Assembly (NCBI GenBank): GCA_032622095.1
Contig: CP136069.1
Coordinates: 6,000,976 to 6,064,975, forward strand
DNA length: 64,000 nt
Source of the DNA: Siphonodentalium dalli
Lineage: Eukaryota; Mollusca; Scaphopoda; Gadilida; Siphonodentaliidae
Direction of reading: 5' to 3'
Shown: positions 33,625-44,639 of the stretch, piece by piece
Layout of the letters: every line of letters starts with the position of its first letter
How positions within the stretch are numbered: position 1 is the first letter of the stretch
Made by a program: the position numbers and the translations under genes
Notes under the pieces: model-generated
The model's database searches: none
The model's input: the letters and a program-made list of their open reading frames with translations, nothing else
What the model was told of the DNA's origin: nothing

Positions 33625-33752
33625 GTGACCCGCCATATCAAATCCAGTCGTAAGTCGGAATTTGTTTACCCTGTGCCAATGCATTCTCTTATATATGCGA
33701 GTCGACCACAGGTCGCCTCGCATATATAAGAGAATGCATTGGCCTAACACTT
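33625..33752 (+). mobile_element. GTGACCC MITE, left-end fragment
   Basis: Left terminus and first palindromic module (33676-33742), then an abrupt change to GTCC repeats. Confidence 0.85.
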
Positions 33753-33764
33753 TTTTGCACCTGT

Positions 33765-34320
33765 CCGTCCGTCCGTCCGTACGTCCGTCCGATGTCTGTT
33801 CATGTCATAACTTGAACAGTAGTGCTCGGATCTCAATGAAATTATGTATGGCTGTTCATTGCTATGAGGGCATTCAATAGACGGTTACATCGTTTTGTTC
33901 GGATTTTCCATTCTGGAGTTATTCATCTTTGTTTATCTGGAAATGTTGGCTTTTTGGTCCGTCTGGTGTCTGTTCATGTCGTAACTTCAACAGTTGTGCT
34001 GGGATATCAATGAAATTTGGTATGGATGTTCACTACTATGAGAACATTAAAAAGAGGGTTCCATTGTTCTTTTCTGCTTTTCCATTCTAGAGTTATTCAT
34101 CTTTGTTTATCTGAAAATGTTGGTTGTTTGGTCCGTCTGGTGTCTGTTCAGCTCATAACTTGAACAGTAATGCTCGGATCTCAATGAAATTTTGTATGGA
34201 TGTTCACCACTATGAGGACATGTAATGGCACATTCAAATGTTTGTTTTGTTTTTATTGTTCTATAGTTACTCATCTTTGTTTATATGAAAATGCTGGTGT
34301 TTGGGTCCATCTGTCTGAGT
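33765..34320 (+). repeat. GTCC microsatellite and degenerate 174-bp tandem repeat
   Basis: A (GTCC)n tract at about 33766-33791 leads into three units containing TGTCTGTTCATGTC and TCTCAATGAAATT (about 33790, 33964, 34139), with a decayed fourth. Divergence indicates an old array. Confidence 0.8.
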
Positions 34321-34339
34321 ATAGCCCTCATAAGTTATA

Positions 34340-35734
34340 GAAATGCCCACACGAGGCGGTATGCCACGAGGGAGTATAAGCTGCATATGCTTGGCTTTGA
34401 TGGAAAATCATGGCTACTGCTTCATCAGATGCTTAAAGGTACCTCTTGTTTCGTGAAATACGGAGATTGCCAGTCCAGGCAATTTCAAATAGAGCAAGGA
34501 ACAAAACAAGGGTGGCGTTATTTCACCTCTTTTTTACATGCTCTTTGTTGACCAACTTTTGGTAGAACTGGCAAACTCGGGAGCAGGACTGAATATGTAT
34601 TCTGTAAACTGTTCATGTCCAACACAAGCTGATGATATGACACTCCTCTCTGTTTCGGAAAAAGGTCTTCAGCAGCTACTGACTATATGCACTATAATTA
34701 CAGTCGAAAATGGAGGTATCGATATAATGAACAAAAGTCAGTTTTTATTGTCTTTAATGAAAGTAAAATGCGCACAATAAGACGAGTACTAACCGGGCAT
34801 GGACTCTATGTGGGAAACAAAGTTGAAAGTCTTACACACTTAGGTGTCCCTATACATAAGCATAATCAAAACGGCGAAATAAAACATTGACGAAATAAAA
34901 CAGAAACTTAGGTCAAGCTATTTTGCTATGTCCAACATCGGTATGTATGCTGGAGGTATAACACCAGTCAGCAGTAGGACAATTTATACATCTATAATAT
35001 TGCCAAGAGGTCTCTTCTGTTGTGAACTGATGTGTGGCTTGACCGATTCCGATGTATTATCCCTGGAAAGAACTCACCGATTTTGCCTTAAAAAAATCCA
35101 AGGTTTACATTCCAAAACACGGACCAACATTGTAGAAGGGTTGCTGGGAATAGGTAATATTCACAGTTTTATTGAAAAAAAGAAGCTTCTCTTCTTCGGA
35201 AGTCTATGCGCCCTCACAACTGAGAAGGCAGCCAAATCAGTTTTCTTATTAAGGCTGCACTCGTTCTTCATAGATGGGGTTTCGGGAAAATCCTTCATTT
35301 CCGATATTGCAAATATTCTAGGTAACCACCAGTTGTTGTCATATTTTACAAATTATGTTTCTGAAAGTGAATTCCCATCAAAGTCGTCATGGAAAAGTAT
35401 AGTGCGCAAGGCAATATCTGAATATTCAGAACACGAATGGGAAAGCGCGGTGATCAGCGACAAATCACTCAGTCGCTTTCATGTTATACACCCACAGTTA
35501 TCAGTCTCCCATTTGTGGCGTTGCTTTCGAAAGTTCCCTAGACACAAAATAGCATATTTGACTGTGGCCGGCATCATAGCTTGTACTGAGTCCGAATTTT
35601 TAACTTGCAACAAATGTGGTGTTGCTTATGATGATATCCCTCTACACGTCATCATAAACTGCCCCGCCATTGCGGAATATCGCAACGACATATGGTACAA
35701 GAAAACTAAGATGCATGCATCAGGTCGGCCGTGA
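34340..35734 (+). pseudogene. Non-LTR retrotransposon reverse transcriptase, frameshifted 3' fragment
   Basis: Four successive open stretches in alternating plus frames (to 34551; 34538-34780; 34687-34890; 34928-35734) read as one decayed protein. In order: an RT palm segment with QGTKQG; a GGVISPLF-type stretch only after a one-base shift near 34510; the catalytic QADDMTLLS motif (codons at 34628-34636 are ADD); the HLGVPI segment typical of LINE RTs; and a C-terminal region of 268 codons ending in CNKCGVAYDDIPLH...C (residues about 227-245), the zinc-knuckle-like motif at the end of many LINE ORF2 proteins. The endonuclease and N-terminal RT are absent, so this is a 5'-truncated, inactive copy. 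The clade is uncertain (Jockey/CR1-like is plausible). Confidence 0.85.
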
Positions 35735-35849
35735 ACTATCTACCATAGAATTGTTGTAGCTATCGATTATACATTTTGAAACACCTGTCTGTATGTATGT
35801 GTGTATGCGTGAATGCATGTGTGTATGTGTTATAGACTCTAACACTGCT

Positions 35850-36650
35850 CGAATTTGGTATTTAACGTGTCAACTTGACCTCGCTCATAGGCATGTTTCT
35901 GGACCTTGACCGATCCGACATAAAAGTTGTGTGTAGGACTACTTCGATCCCGGGAGCAATATGGACGGGTCCAATTTCACGTGGGATCATGTTCTCGAAC
36001 GTGCTGATATAGGCATGTTTCTGGACCAATTGAACAATAGTTTGGCCAGACGCTGTATATACTGGGTACTGTCCAGATGGAGGCGATCACAAAAAAAATC
36101 CCTAACTAGCCCGAACGAAGTCGAGTACATCAGCTAGTTTAATATATATTTTGGACATTTGTCTGTCTGTTTGTCTGTTAGCTATGGCCGGGAAAACTGC
36201 CGGACAGATTTGACGAAATTTGATACCTAGGGGAAATTATTTCCAGGGAGTATTTTGGACGGGTCAAATCTTGATCCCGACCTGACTTTGACATTCAAAA
36301 AGATCAATTCAAGGTCAAATCTGGTAAAACGGAAGTATTTCAACGAAATTTGATACCTACTGTTACTTTTGTCCCAGGAGTGTTTCGGGTGGGTCAAATC
36401 ATGACCCTGACCTGATCTTGACATTCAAAATTGTCAATTCAAGGTCAAATCGGGTATAAAGCCGGGCGGATTTCGACGGGTACTTTTGTCGTGACTTTTG
36501 TCCGGGGAGTGTTTTGGACGGGTCAAATCGTGACCCCGACATGACCTTCACCTTTAAAATAGTCAATTCAAGGTTAAATCGCGCATTTCTCCGAAAATCA
36601 GAGGGGAACATCCCGGACGAAGTGGGGTCCACGAGCTACTATTATATATT
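35850..36650. repeat. Degenerate tandem repeat, about 130 bp
   Basis: GGACGGGTCAAATC followed by GACC and CAATTCAAGGTCAAATC recurs near 36255, 36387 and 36517, with weaker relatives near 35960. Strongly diverged between units. Short minus-strand frames here are by-products. Confidence 0.75.
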
Positions 36651-36659
36651 TCTAGATTT

Positions 36660-38090
36660 AGTTACAAACTAAATACCTGTATATTGTACAAAGAAATGTT
36701 TGACAAATATATCTGTATCAATATTACCATACGGGTCATTAAAATAGATACGACGAAACAAATTTTGAAGGGTGCATGTATCAGGTAAATTTTTATATTT
36801 CAAATGATGACAGGAATGCAGAAAGTTGAAGTACCTACGTAATACTGGCTATCCGCATGAAGAGATATACATGTATATAAAAACCAGATGAGGGATATGT
36901 CTGTACAGTTGCTAAACAATTCAGTCATGCAAAAGAGGATCAAAGAGTAAGATACCAAATTGCTGCCTGTGGTAATGTTTTTTAACGAAATTCGGGAAAA
37001 TTAGATTACTCTCACCCTGGTTATCCAGAAGATAATTGTGGAATCTGATGACGATCGGACAAGGGGTCTCGTCTGTAGGATCAACCAAATTATTTAGCCA
37101 TAAAAATAGTAAAATTGAAGATCACCGCTGGCAGTGATGTCTTCACAAGGACAGTTTGAGAACAAAATATGGCTCACATCTAGCGGTGACCCAAAATATC
37201 CACATAAGAAAAAGTTCTCCAATAAAAGCTGGCTGCAGGGTGCGCCAATTGATTCAAATTCGAAATTTAGCAGGGTGTACTGCTTGTGGCCATGTTTCCC
37301 CGCAAATTTGATAGACTGATGGACAAAACCACTGAATCCGTTGAATCAATATACATGTATACATGGATTAATTTATATGCATTGTTATACACAGTACTGG
37401 TATATAAAGGTACTGAAAATAACTATATTACTAGTATACACAAAATAAACCATATATCATGGCTATGGGTTCTAATATCCGAACATGACAGCTGAGAACT
37501 TGGTGTGAATTAAAGAGTGGTGGTTTCTCAAGCATATCTAACCCTCCACGTTAGTAGAAACATGCCATTAAATGTCATAAGTATAATCTAGCTTGAGGAC
37601 AGAAGTGATCCATAAAACCCCCTTAATTCAACCAGGTCCTCGCGCGATGTATGATCGATCACATGATGATCTAGGGGGATTAGAATTGATGTATAAAAAC
37701 AGCACTGCATGTAAATATAAAATAAAATAGTGCTACATCTTATTACAGATTATTGCCATATATAATCAGTGATTATACAGACAGTCTGACAAAATAAAGT
37801 TTCAGTGACACTCTATCCGAAGAGGGGAATAATTTCATCTGTTACAGTCAATGGAGCAATTATGAATCTGGAAAGGTGAAATTTCTAAGTAATACTAGAT
37901 ATCGACATGACGCGATAAAATATAACGTAAATGCAATATGGCCGCTGGCGACCATTTTTTCCTATGAAATTAAAAAAATATTTGATAGCTCTCATCTGAT
38001 AGATCAATATCAAGATAAATATGAAGTTTGGTGATGATCGGATGAGTGAAGTGGACTGTGGTCTGTGCTAAACGGTTTAGTAATGCTTGA
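36660..38090. other. Mostly unassigned DNA with old repeat remnants
   Basis: DR-T copy 2 lies at about 37485-37640. Segments near 36960-37070 and 37960-38060 are distantly alike (GATGATCGGA, TCTCATC). No gene recognised. Confidence 0.5.
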
Positions 38091-38091
38091 A

Positions 38092-38385
38092 AAGATTCTT
38101 ACCTTAATATTTGTATGTTCACTTTATAAACTTCACTGAGTCATCTTTGTCATGTATTGAGTTTGATATCTTTTGTTAACAGTTTATAAATCATATATGG
38201 CTCATGTTTGTTATTTTAATTTATGTGTTTATTATCATTAAATAAAGTTGCATTCCTTAAAAAGATTCTTACCTCAATGTTTTTATGTTCACTTTATAAA
38301 CTCCACTGAGTCATCTTTGTCATGTATTGAATTTGATATCTTTTGTTAACAGTTTATAAATTATGTATGTCTCGTGTTCGTTATT
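38092..38385 (+). repeat. 169-bp tandem duplication
   Basis: AAAAGATTCTTACC and the following 120 bases recur at 38261 with few changes, including TCATGTATTGA and AACAGTTTATAAAT. Two copies only. Confidence 0.88.
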
Positions 38386-39490
38386 ATATTATATACACTT
38401 TATAGTGTGTTTTCAGAACGAAAACAAATTGAATAAAATCAACAAATTTGTAAATTTAAAAACAATTCAAACGTTGTTGTATTCCATGTCCCAGCCCGGA
38501 CATATACACCAAATTTCAATAATATTCATTGAGAAACAACGGACCAAACGCTATATAACACCCGTATACATCTTTTATTCCGTATCGGACTCGGGTACAT
38601 GTTATAGTAGGTACCGAATTGACACATGTCGACTGGGCGAGTTGGCCCTGGGGCGATTAGATCGATTCCGGCACATTCTAGAATTTACCGTATGTATCCG
38701 TTTACGCGTAGTTTACTTTAGAAAGTTCCGCAATTAATACCGTAAATAGAGCGACCTTATTTGACAGAGAATGCCTCTGTTATTGATTATCAAGTTGCTG
38801 TACTTTAAAAACGACAAATTCACATGCTCGTTCAAGCGCAGTTAGTCTATTTTCCCCATGTTAAAGGACATCCACAAATACTAAATAACGCTAACCTACT
38901 GCCGAATGTTTGACACGACAACTGTTAACATATTTGGGCTGAATTCATCTGACGCGGTATTATTCCTCAAAATAAACAACAAAACCATCGTTACTTGGAA
39001 ATGTAGTTTGGGCTAACATTTACATAAATCCTCCAGATCAATTATCCGACACACACGTCAGATGAAAAAGTCACATGAAGTAACCGGCCAAATTGGCCGA
39101 AATGAGTTAATGAACCAGTTCAATATTCAATGTATTCTCAAACTAGACAGCCTTTGCCCAGATGTACAATTGAATGTATTTCTCACTGCACATCCACCAG
39201 AGTTATTTGATTTAATTGATGAAGCTGACTTATTCACAGACTTTGTAGTATGCAGTACGTATCGTTTGTGGAAAGCTTATACCACGCAATCTCAAATATT
39301 ACTGACATGCAGTGATGATAGTAATAATTTATGAATATTATCAATTAGGACGCCGATAAAACATCGGTAACTGATGTACATGCTCTATTTCACATCCGCA
39401 TGAACACATGATGGTGTATATTTATATATGTTGACCCATATAGCGTCGGTTTGAATGATCAGGTTAGCATATAACCTCCAGAAATGGAGG
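38386..39490. other. Unassigned DNA
   Basis: A 124-codon frame (38363-38737) and a 90-codon frame (39062-39334), both plus, have no recognised domain. The second has balanced composition and could be an exon, but no splice context was convincing. Confidence 0.4.
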
Positions 39491-39494
39491 TATT

Positions 39495-39610
39495 GAAATA
39501 AATATATATGTGTGTATGTATGTGAGTATGTGTATGTGATATATGTGTATATACGTGCATACGTGTGTGATGTGTATCTATGCACACATGTATATATATG
39601 TGTATGTATG

Positions 39611-39649
<39 letters not shown>

Positions 39650-39662
39650 ATATATATGTAGC

Positions 39663-39698
<36 letters not shown>

Positions 39699-39800
39699 GG
39701 GGTGTGTATGTATATGTGTAATTGTATGTATGCTCATATGTATGTATGTATGTGTTTGTGTATATATGTATGCATATGTGTATTTAAGTATGTAATTTAG
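39495..39800 (+). repeat. TATG/TA compound microsatellite
   Basis: Long runs of TATG, TGTA and TA dinucleotides. Open frames rich in Tyr, Ile and His across it are artefacts of composition. Confidence 0.95.
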
Positions 39801-40008
39801 GGCCTTCCTGTATGCGCGCCCGTGTTGTTTGTGACTGCATGTGGACGTTTAGTCTGCGATACTACATAGGTGTTATGTTTGTGTTGGGTCCATTTGTTAA
39901 AAAGTTTATGTACTTTTCATGTCAATTCTTTTTTGTCAAACAATGTATGTATATATATACATGTAACCTGTAATTATGTTATTACTGCTCTCCGATATTG
40001 GAGGAAAT

Positions 40009-40013
<5 letters not shown>

Positions 40014-40041
<28 letters not shown>
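40014..40041 (+). repeat. (TA)n microsatellite
   Basis: A run of about 14 TA dinucleotides. Confidence 0.95.
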
Positions 40042-40044
<3 letters not shown>

Positions 40045-40573
40045 ACTTAACTACAATATATATGGTCATTACAGGTATACATACATGTATGTGTGTGACA
40101 TACAATAGAAATGGGGTGGTCGATATTATATAGTTAACTACACTGTTTCAGTTCGACAGGCTGGTGGTAGTAAGCCTCGGGAGGACCTAAATATCTCAAG
40201 GACCTTCTTAATAAATACTTACAAGTTTTTAACTGTCTTATGATTTCGAGAGTTAAATAGAGCGGCTAATTTATAAGTGTTTGGTCTCTGATAGAAGTAT
40301 ATAGGGTTTCAGATATTTTATTCTTAGTTCGCTAAGTTCCCTACATTTCAGTACCATGTGGTATATTCATCGCCTATTTCGAGATTACAGATAGTGTAGA
40401 TTCTGTCGGAATAATCCATATTTGTCCAAGCACCGAGCTCTTTAGGGAGTTTGTGGTTTCTTGTGCGGAAAGATAAAATATTATTTCACGTTTACCGTCA
40501 GTGCATGGGGTAGCAAATTATCACTTTATAATTATTTTTATCGTATAAAACTTCCCAAACAACAGCGGCTCGC
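40042..40573. other. Unassigned DNA upstream of the acceptor array
   Basis: No exon or repeat recognised. The frame that opens at 40577 is closed here by TGA at 40574-40576. Confidence 0.4.
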
Positions 40574-40620
40574 TGATTCAACAAGTCGCAACAACGATAT
40601 GTACAAAATTATTGGACCTT

Positions 40621-42087
40621 AACCGGGTGTGTTTTCTGTTTTACAGGTAGAAAACATGAATATTATGTTTATGTTATATGTTTAACCGGGTGTGTTTTCT
40701 GTTTTACAGGTAGAAAACATGAATATTATGTTTATGTTATATGTTTAACCGGGTGTGTTTTCTGTTTTACAGGTAGAAAACATGAATATTATGTTTATGT
40801 TATATGTTTAACCGGGTGTGTTTTCTGTTTTACAGGTAGAAAACATGAATATTATGTTTATGTTATATGTTTAACCGGGTGTGTTTTCTGTTTTACAGGT
40901 AGAAAACATGAATATTCACGGACCTTAACCGGGTGTGTTTTCTGTTTTACAGGTAGAAAACATGAATATTATGTTTATGTTATATGTTTAACCGGGTGTG
41001 TTTTCTGTTTTACAGGTAGAAAACATGAATATTCACGGACCTTAACCGGGTGTGTTTTCTGTTTTACAGGTAGAAAACATGAATATTATGTTTATGTTAT
41101 ATGTTTAACCGGGTGTGTTTTCTGTTTTACAGGTAGAAAACATGAATATTATGTTTATGTTATATGTTTAACCGGGTGTGTTTTCTGTTTTACAGGTAGA
41201 AAACATGAATATTCACGGACCTTAACCGGGTGTGTTTTCTGTTTTACAGGTAGAAAACATGAATATTATGTTTATGTTATATGTTTAACCGGGTGTGTTT
41301 TCTGTTTTACAGGTAGAAAACATGAATATTATGTTTATGTTATATGTTTAACCGGGTGTGTTTTCTGTTTTACAGGTAGAAAACATGAATATTATGTTTA
41401 TGTTATATGTTTAACCGGGTGTGTTTTCTGTTTTACAGGTAGAAAACATGAATATTCACGGACCTTAACCGGGTGTGTTTTCTGTTTTACAGGTAGAAAA
41501 CATGAATATTATGTTTATGTTATATGTTTAACCGGGTGTGTTTTCTGTTTTACAGGTAGAAAACATGAATATTATGTTTATGTTATATGTTTAACCGGGT
41601 GTGTTTTCTGTTTTACAGGTAGAAAACATGAATATTATGTTTATGTTATATGTTTAACCGGGTGTGTTTTCTGTTTTACAGGTAGAAAACATGAATATTA
41701 TGTTTATGTTATATGTTTAACCGGGTGTGTTTTCTGTTTTACAGGTAGAAAACATGAATATTATGTTTATGTTATATGTTTAACCGGGTGTGTTTTCTGT
41801 TTTACAGGTAGAAAACATGAATATTATGTTTATGTTATATGTTTAACCGGGTGTGTTTTCTGTTTTACAGGTAGAAAACATGAATATTATGTTTATGTTA
41901 TATGTTTAACCGGGTGTGTTTTCTGTTTTACAGGTAGAAAACATGAATATTATGTTTATGTTATATGTTTAACCGGGTGTGTTTTCTGTTTTACAGGTAG
42001 AAAACATGAATATTATGTTTATGTTATATGTTTAACCGGGTGTGTTTTCTGTTTTACAGGTAGAAAACATGAATATTCACGAACTGT
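40621..42087 (+). repeat. 63/54-bp tandem array with repeated splice-acceptor signals
   Basis: Twenty-four near-identical units: most are 63 bp, and units 5, 7, 10 and 14 are 54 bp. Each holds TTAACC (branch-point-like), then GTGTTTTCTGTTTTACAG, a strong 3' splice site, followed by GTAGAAAACATGAATATT. Short units continue TCACGGACCTT and long ones ATGTTTATGTTATATGT. Near-identity between units indicates recent expansion or ongoing homogenisation. One plus frame is open across all units because both unit lengths are multiples of three. Confidence 0.97.
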
Positions 42088-42101
42088 TAGGGCGGATATA
42101 G
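42060..42101 (+). other. Candidate 42-nt microexon
   Basis: Bounded by the acceptor of the last array unit (AG at 42058-42059) and a strong donor, GTGAGT (42102-42107). In the frame that is open through the array it reads RKHEYSRTVRADI plus one base. 42 nt is a multiple of three, so inclusion would keep frame. No flanking exons are identified, so this is a hypothesis from splice signals alone. Confidence 0.35.
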
Positions 42102-42193
42102 GTGAGTTACTATTTTTGTCTTCTTTTCATTCCTTATACAACCGTGTATATATATACACCGGCCCAGTATACGTTCCATATGCAATAATGTAA

Positions 42194-42682
42194 TGAGTTA
42201 TACCCATGTAAAGCAGAATAATGTATAATTGAAAATCATTTAGCCAACAAAAAAACAACAACAACAACAGCAACAACAACAACAAACAAATCGCGAAACC
42301 TGCATGGTGCCGCCAATTATGTTGTACTCATTACTGTCTATGTTATTATCTAGAAGATATGTTATAATTTATGTTATATGTGATATGATATATGTTATAT
42401 GCCATGCAGTGGTATCGCCAACAGGGGCATATCGAAGAAATTTTAACACGAAATAAAACAAAAAGTGATGTTTTATTGTCGAAACGAAATTGTTCCTTCT
42501 GAACGGCTCTATGTGTGTTTCGAGCGCGATCCCATTCGTCAACCGATCACGTGATGGAAGCTGCGTAACTAAATGTTCATTAAATAACAACTAAACGATA
42601 CATGGTGTGCACACCCACACACACACGCACGCACACACATATGGAAGCTCTACAGCTAGTCGTAAGTTTAGAACGAAATTTA
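42194..42682. repeat. Spacer with AAC and CA microsatellites
   Basis: (AAC)n at about 42243-42290 and (CA)n at about 42606-42640. Nothing else recognised. Confidence 0.75.
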
Positions 42683-42794
42683 CAAAAAGGCTCGGCCCTG
42701 ACCTCATTTACTGGACGAGTTTGTAAATATTGCTATAAACTAGGGACGAGTTGTAGATTCTATTTAATACTTGATCCAAAATCTCCATAAAACA
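42683..42794 (+). repeat. DR-S fragment at the satellite boundary
   Basis: CATTTACTGGACGAGTTTGT, GGGACGAGTTGTAGATTCTA and TCCATAAAACATAATTCAAT follow the order of DR-S copy B (29290-29375). The homology runs directly into the first satellite monomer, with TATATGGGACGTGAAACTAA still close to DR-S. Confidence 0.82.
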
Positions 42795-44639
42795 TAATTC
42801 AATTAATATATGGGACGTGAAACTAACAATGGCTTCCATGAGGCATTCAATTAATACATTGGACGTGAAACTAACAGTGGCTTCCATAAGGCATTCAATT
42901 AATACATTGGACGTGAAACTAACAGTGGCTTCCATAAGGCATTCAATTAATACATTGGACGTGAAACTAACAGTGGCTTCCATGAGGCATTCAATTAATA
43001 CATTGGACGTGAAACTAACAATGGCTTCCATGAGGCATTCAATTAATACATTGGACGTGAAACTAACAGTGGCTTCCATGAGGCATTCAATTAATACATT
43101 GGACGTGAAACTAACAGTGGCTTCCATGAGGCATTCAATTAATATATGGGACGTGAAACTAACAATGGCTTCCATGTGGCATTCAATTAATTCATTGGAC
43201 GTGAAACTAACAGTGGCTTCCATGAGGCATTCAATTAATTCATTGGACGTGAAACTAACAGTGGCTTCCATGAGGCATTCAATTAATACATTGGACGTGA
43301 AACTAACAGTGGCTTCCATGAGGCATTCAATTAATACATTGGACGTGAAACTAACAGTGGCTTCCATGAGGCATTCAATTAATAAATTGGACGTGAAACT
43401 AACAGTGGCTTCCATGAGGCATTCAATTAATACATTGGACGTGAAACTAACAGTGGCTTCCATGAGGCATTCAATTAATAAATTGGACGTGAAACTAACA
43501 GTGGCTTCCATAAGGCATTCAATTAATATATGGGACGTGAAACTAACAGTGGCTTCCATGAGGCATTCAATTAATACATTGGACGTGAAACTAACAGTGG
43601 CTTCCATAAGGCATTCAATTAATAAATTGGACGTGAAACTAACAGTGGCTTCCATGAGGCATTCAATTAATACATTGGACGTGAAACTAACAGTGGCTTC
43701 CATGAGGCATTCAATTAATACATTGGACGTGAAACTAACAGTGGCTTCCATGAGGCATTCAATTAATAAATTGGACGTGAAACTAACAGTGGCTTCCATG
43801 AGGCATTCAATTAATAAATTGGACGTGAAACTAACAGTGGCTTCCATGAGGCATTCAATTAATACATTGGACGTGAAACTAACAGTGGCTTCCATGAGGC
43901 ATTCAATTAATAAATTGGACGTGAAACTAACAGTGGCTTCCATGAGGCATTCAATTAATACATTGGACGTGAAACTAACAGTGGCTTCCATGAGGCATTC
44001 AATTAATAAATTGGACGTGAAACTAACAGTGGCTTCCATGAGGCATTCAATTAATACATTGGACGTGAAACTAACAGTGGCTTCCATGAGGCATTCAATT
44101 AATACATTGGACGTGAAACTAACAGTGGCTTCCATGAGGCATTCAATTAATACATTGGACGTGAAACTAACAGTGGCTTCCATGAGGCATTCAATTAATA
44201 AATTGGACGTGAAACTAACAGTGACTTCCATGAGGCATTCAATTAATAAATTGGACGTGAAACTAACAGTGGCTTCCATGAGGCATTCAATTAATACATT
44301 GGACGTGAAACTAACAGTGGCTTCCATGAGGCATTCAATTAATAAATTGGACGTGAAACTAACAGTGGCTTCCATGAGGCATTCAATTAATACATTGGAC
44401 GTGAAACTAACAGTGGCTTACATGAGGCATTCAATTAATAAATTGGACGTGAAACTAACAGTGGCTTCCATAAGGCATTCAATTAATACATTGGACATGA
44501 AACTAACAGTGGCTTACATGAGGCATTCAATTAATAAATTGGACGTGAAACTAACAGTGGCTTCCATGAGGCATTCAATTAATAAATTGGACATGAAACT
44601 AACAGTGGCTTACATGAGGCATTCAATTAATAAATTGGA

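Noticed and set aside
36227-36632. Two minus-strand open frames with FDLELTILNVKVRSGS-like repeats
   Set aside because: They follow the degenerate 130-bp tandem repeat and have no domain.
39385-39800. Tyr/Ile/His-rich open frames on both strands
   Set aside because: They lie in a TATG/TA microsatellite and reflect composition only.
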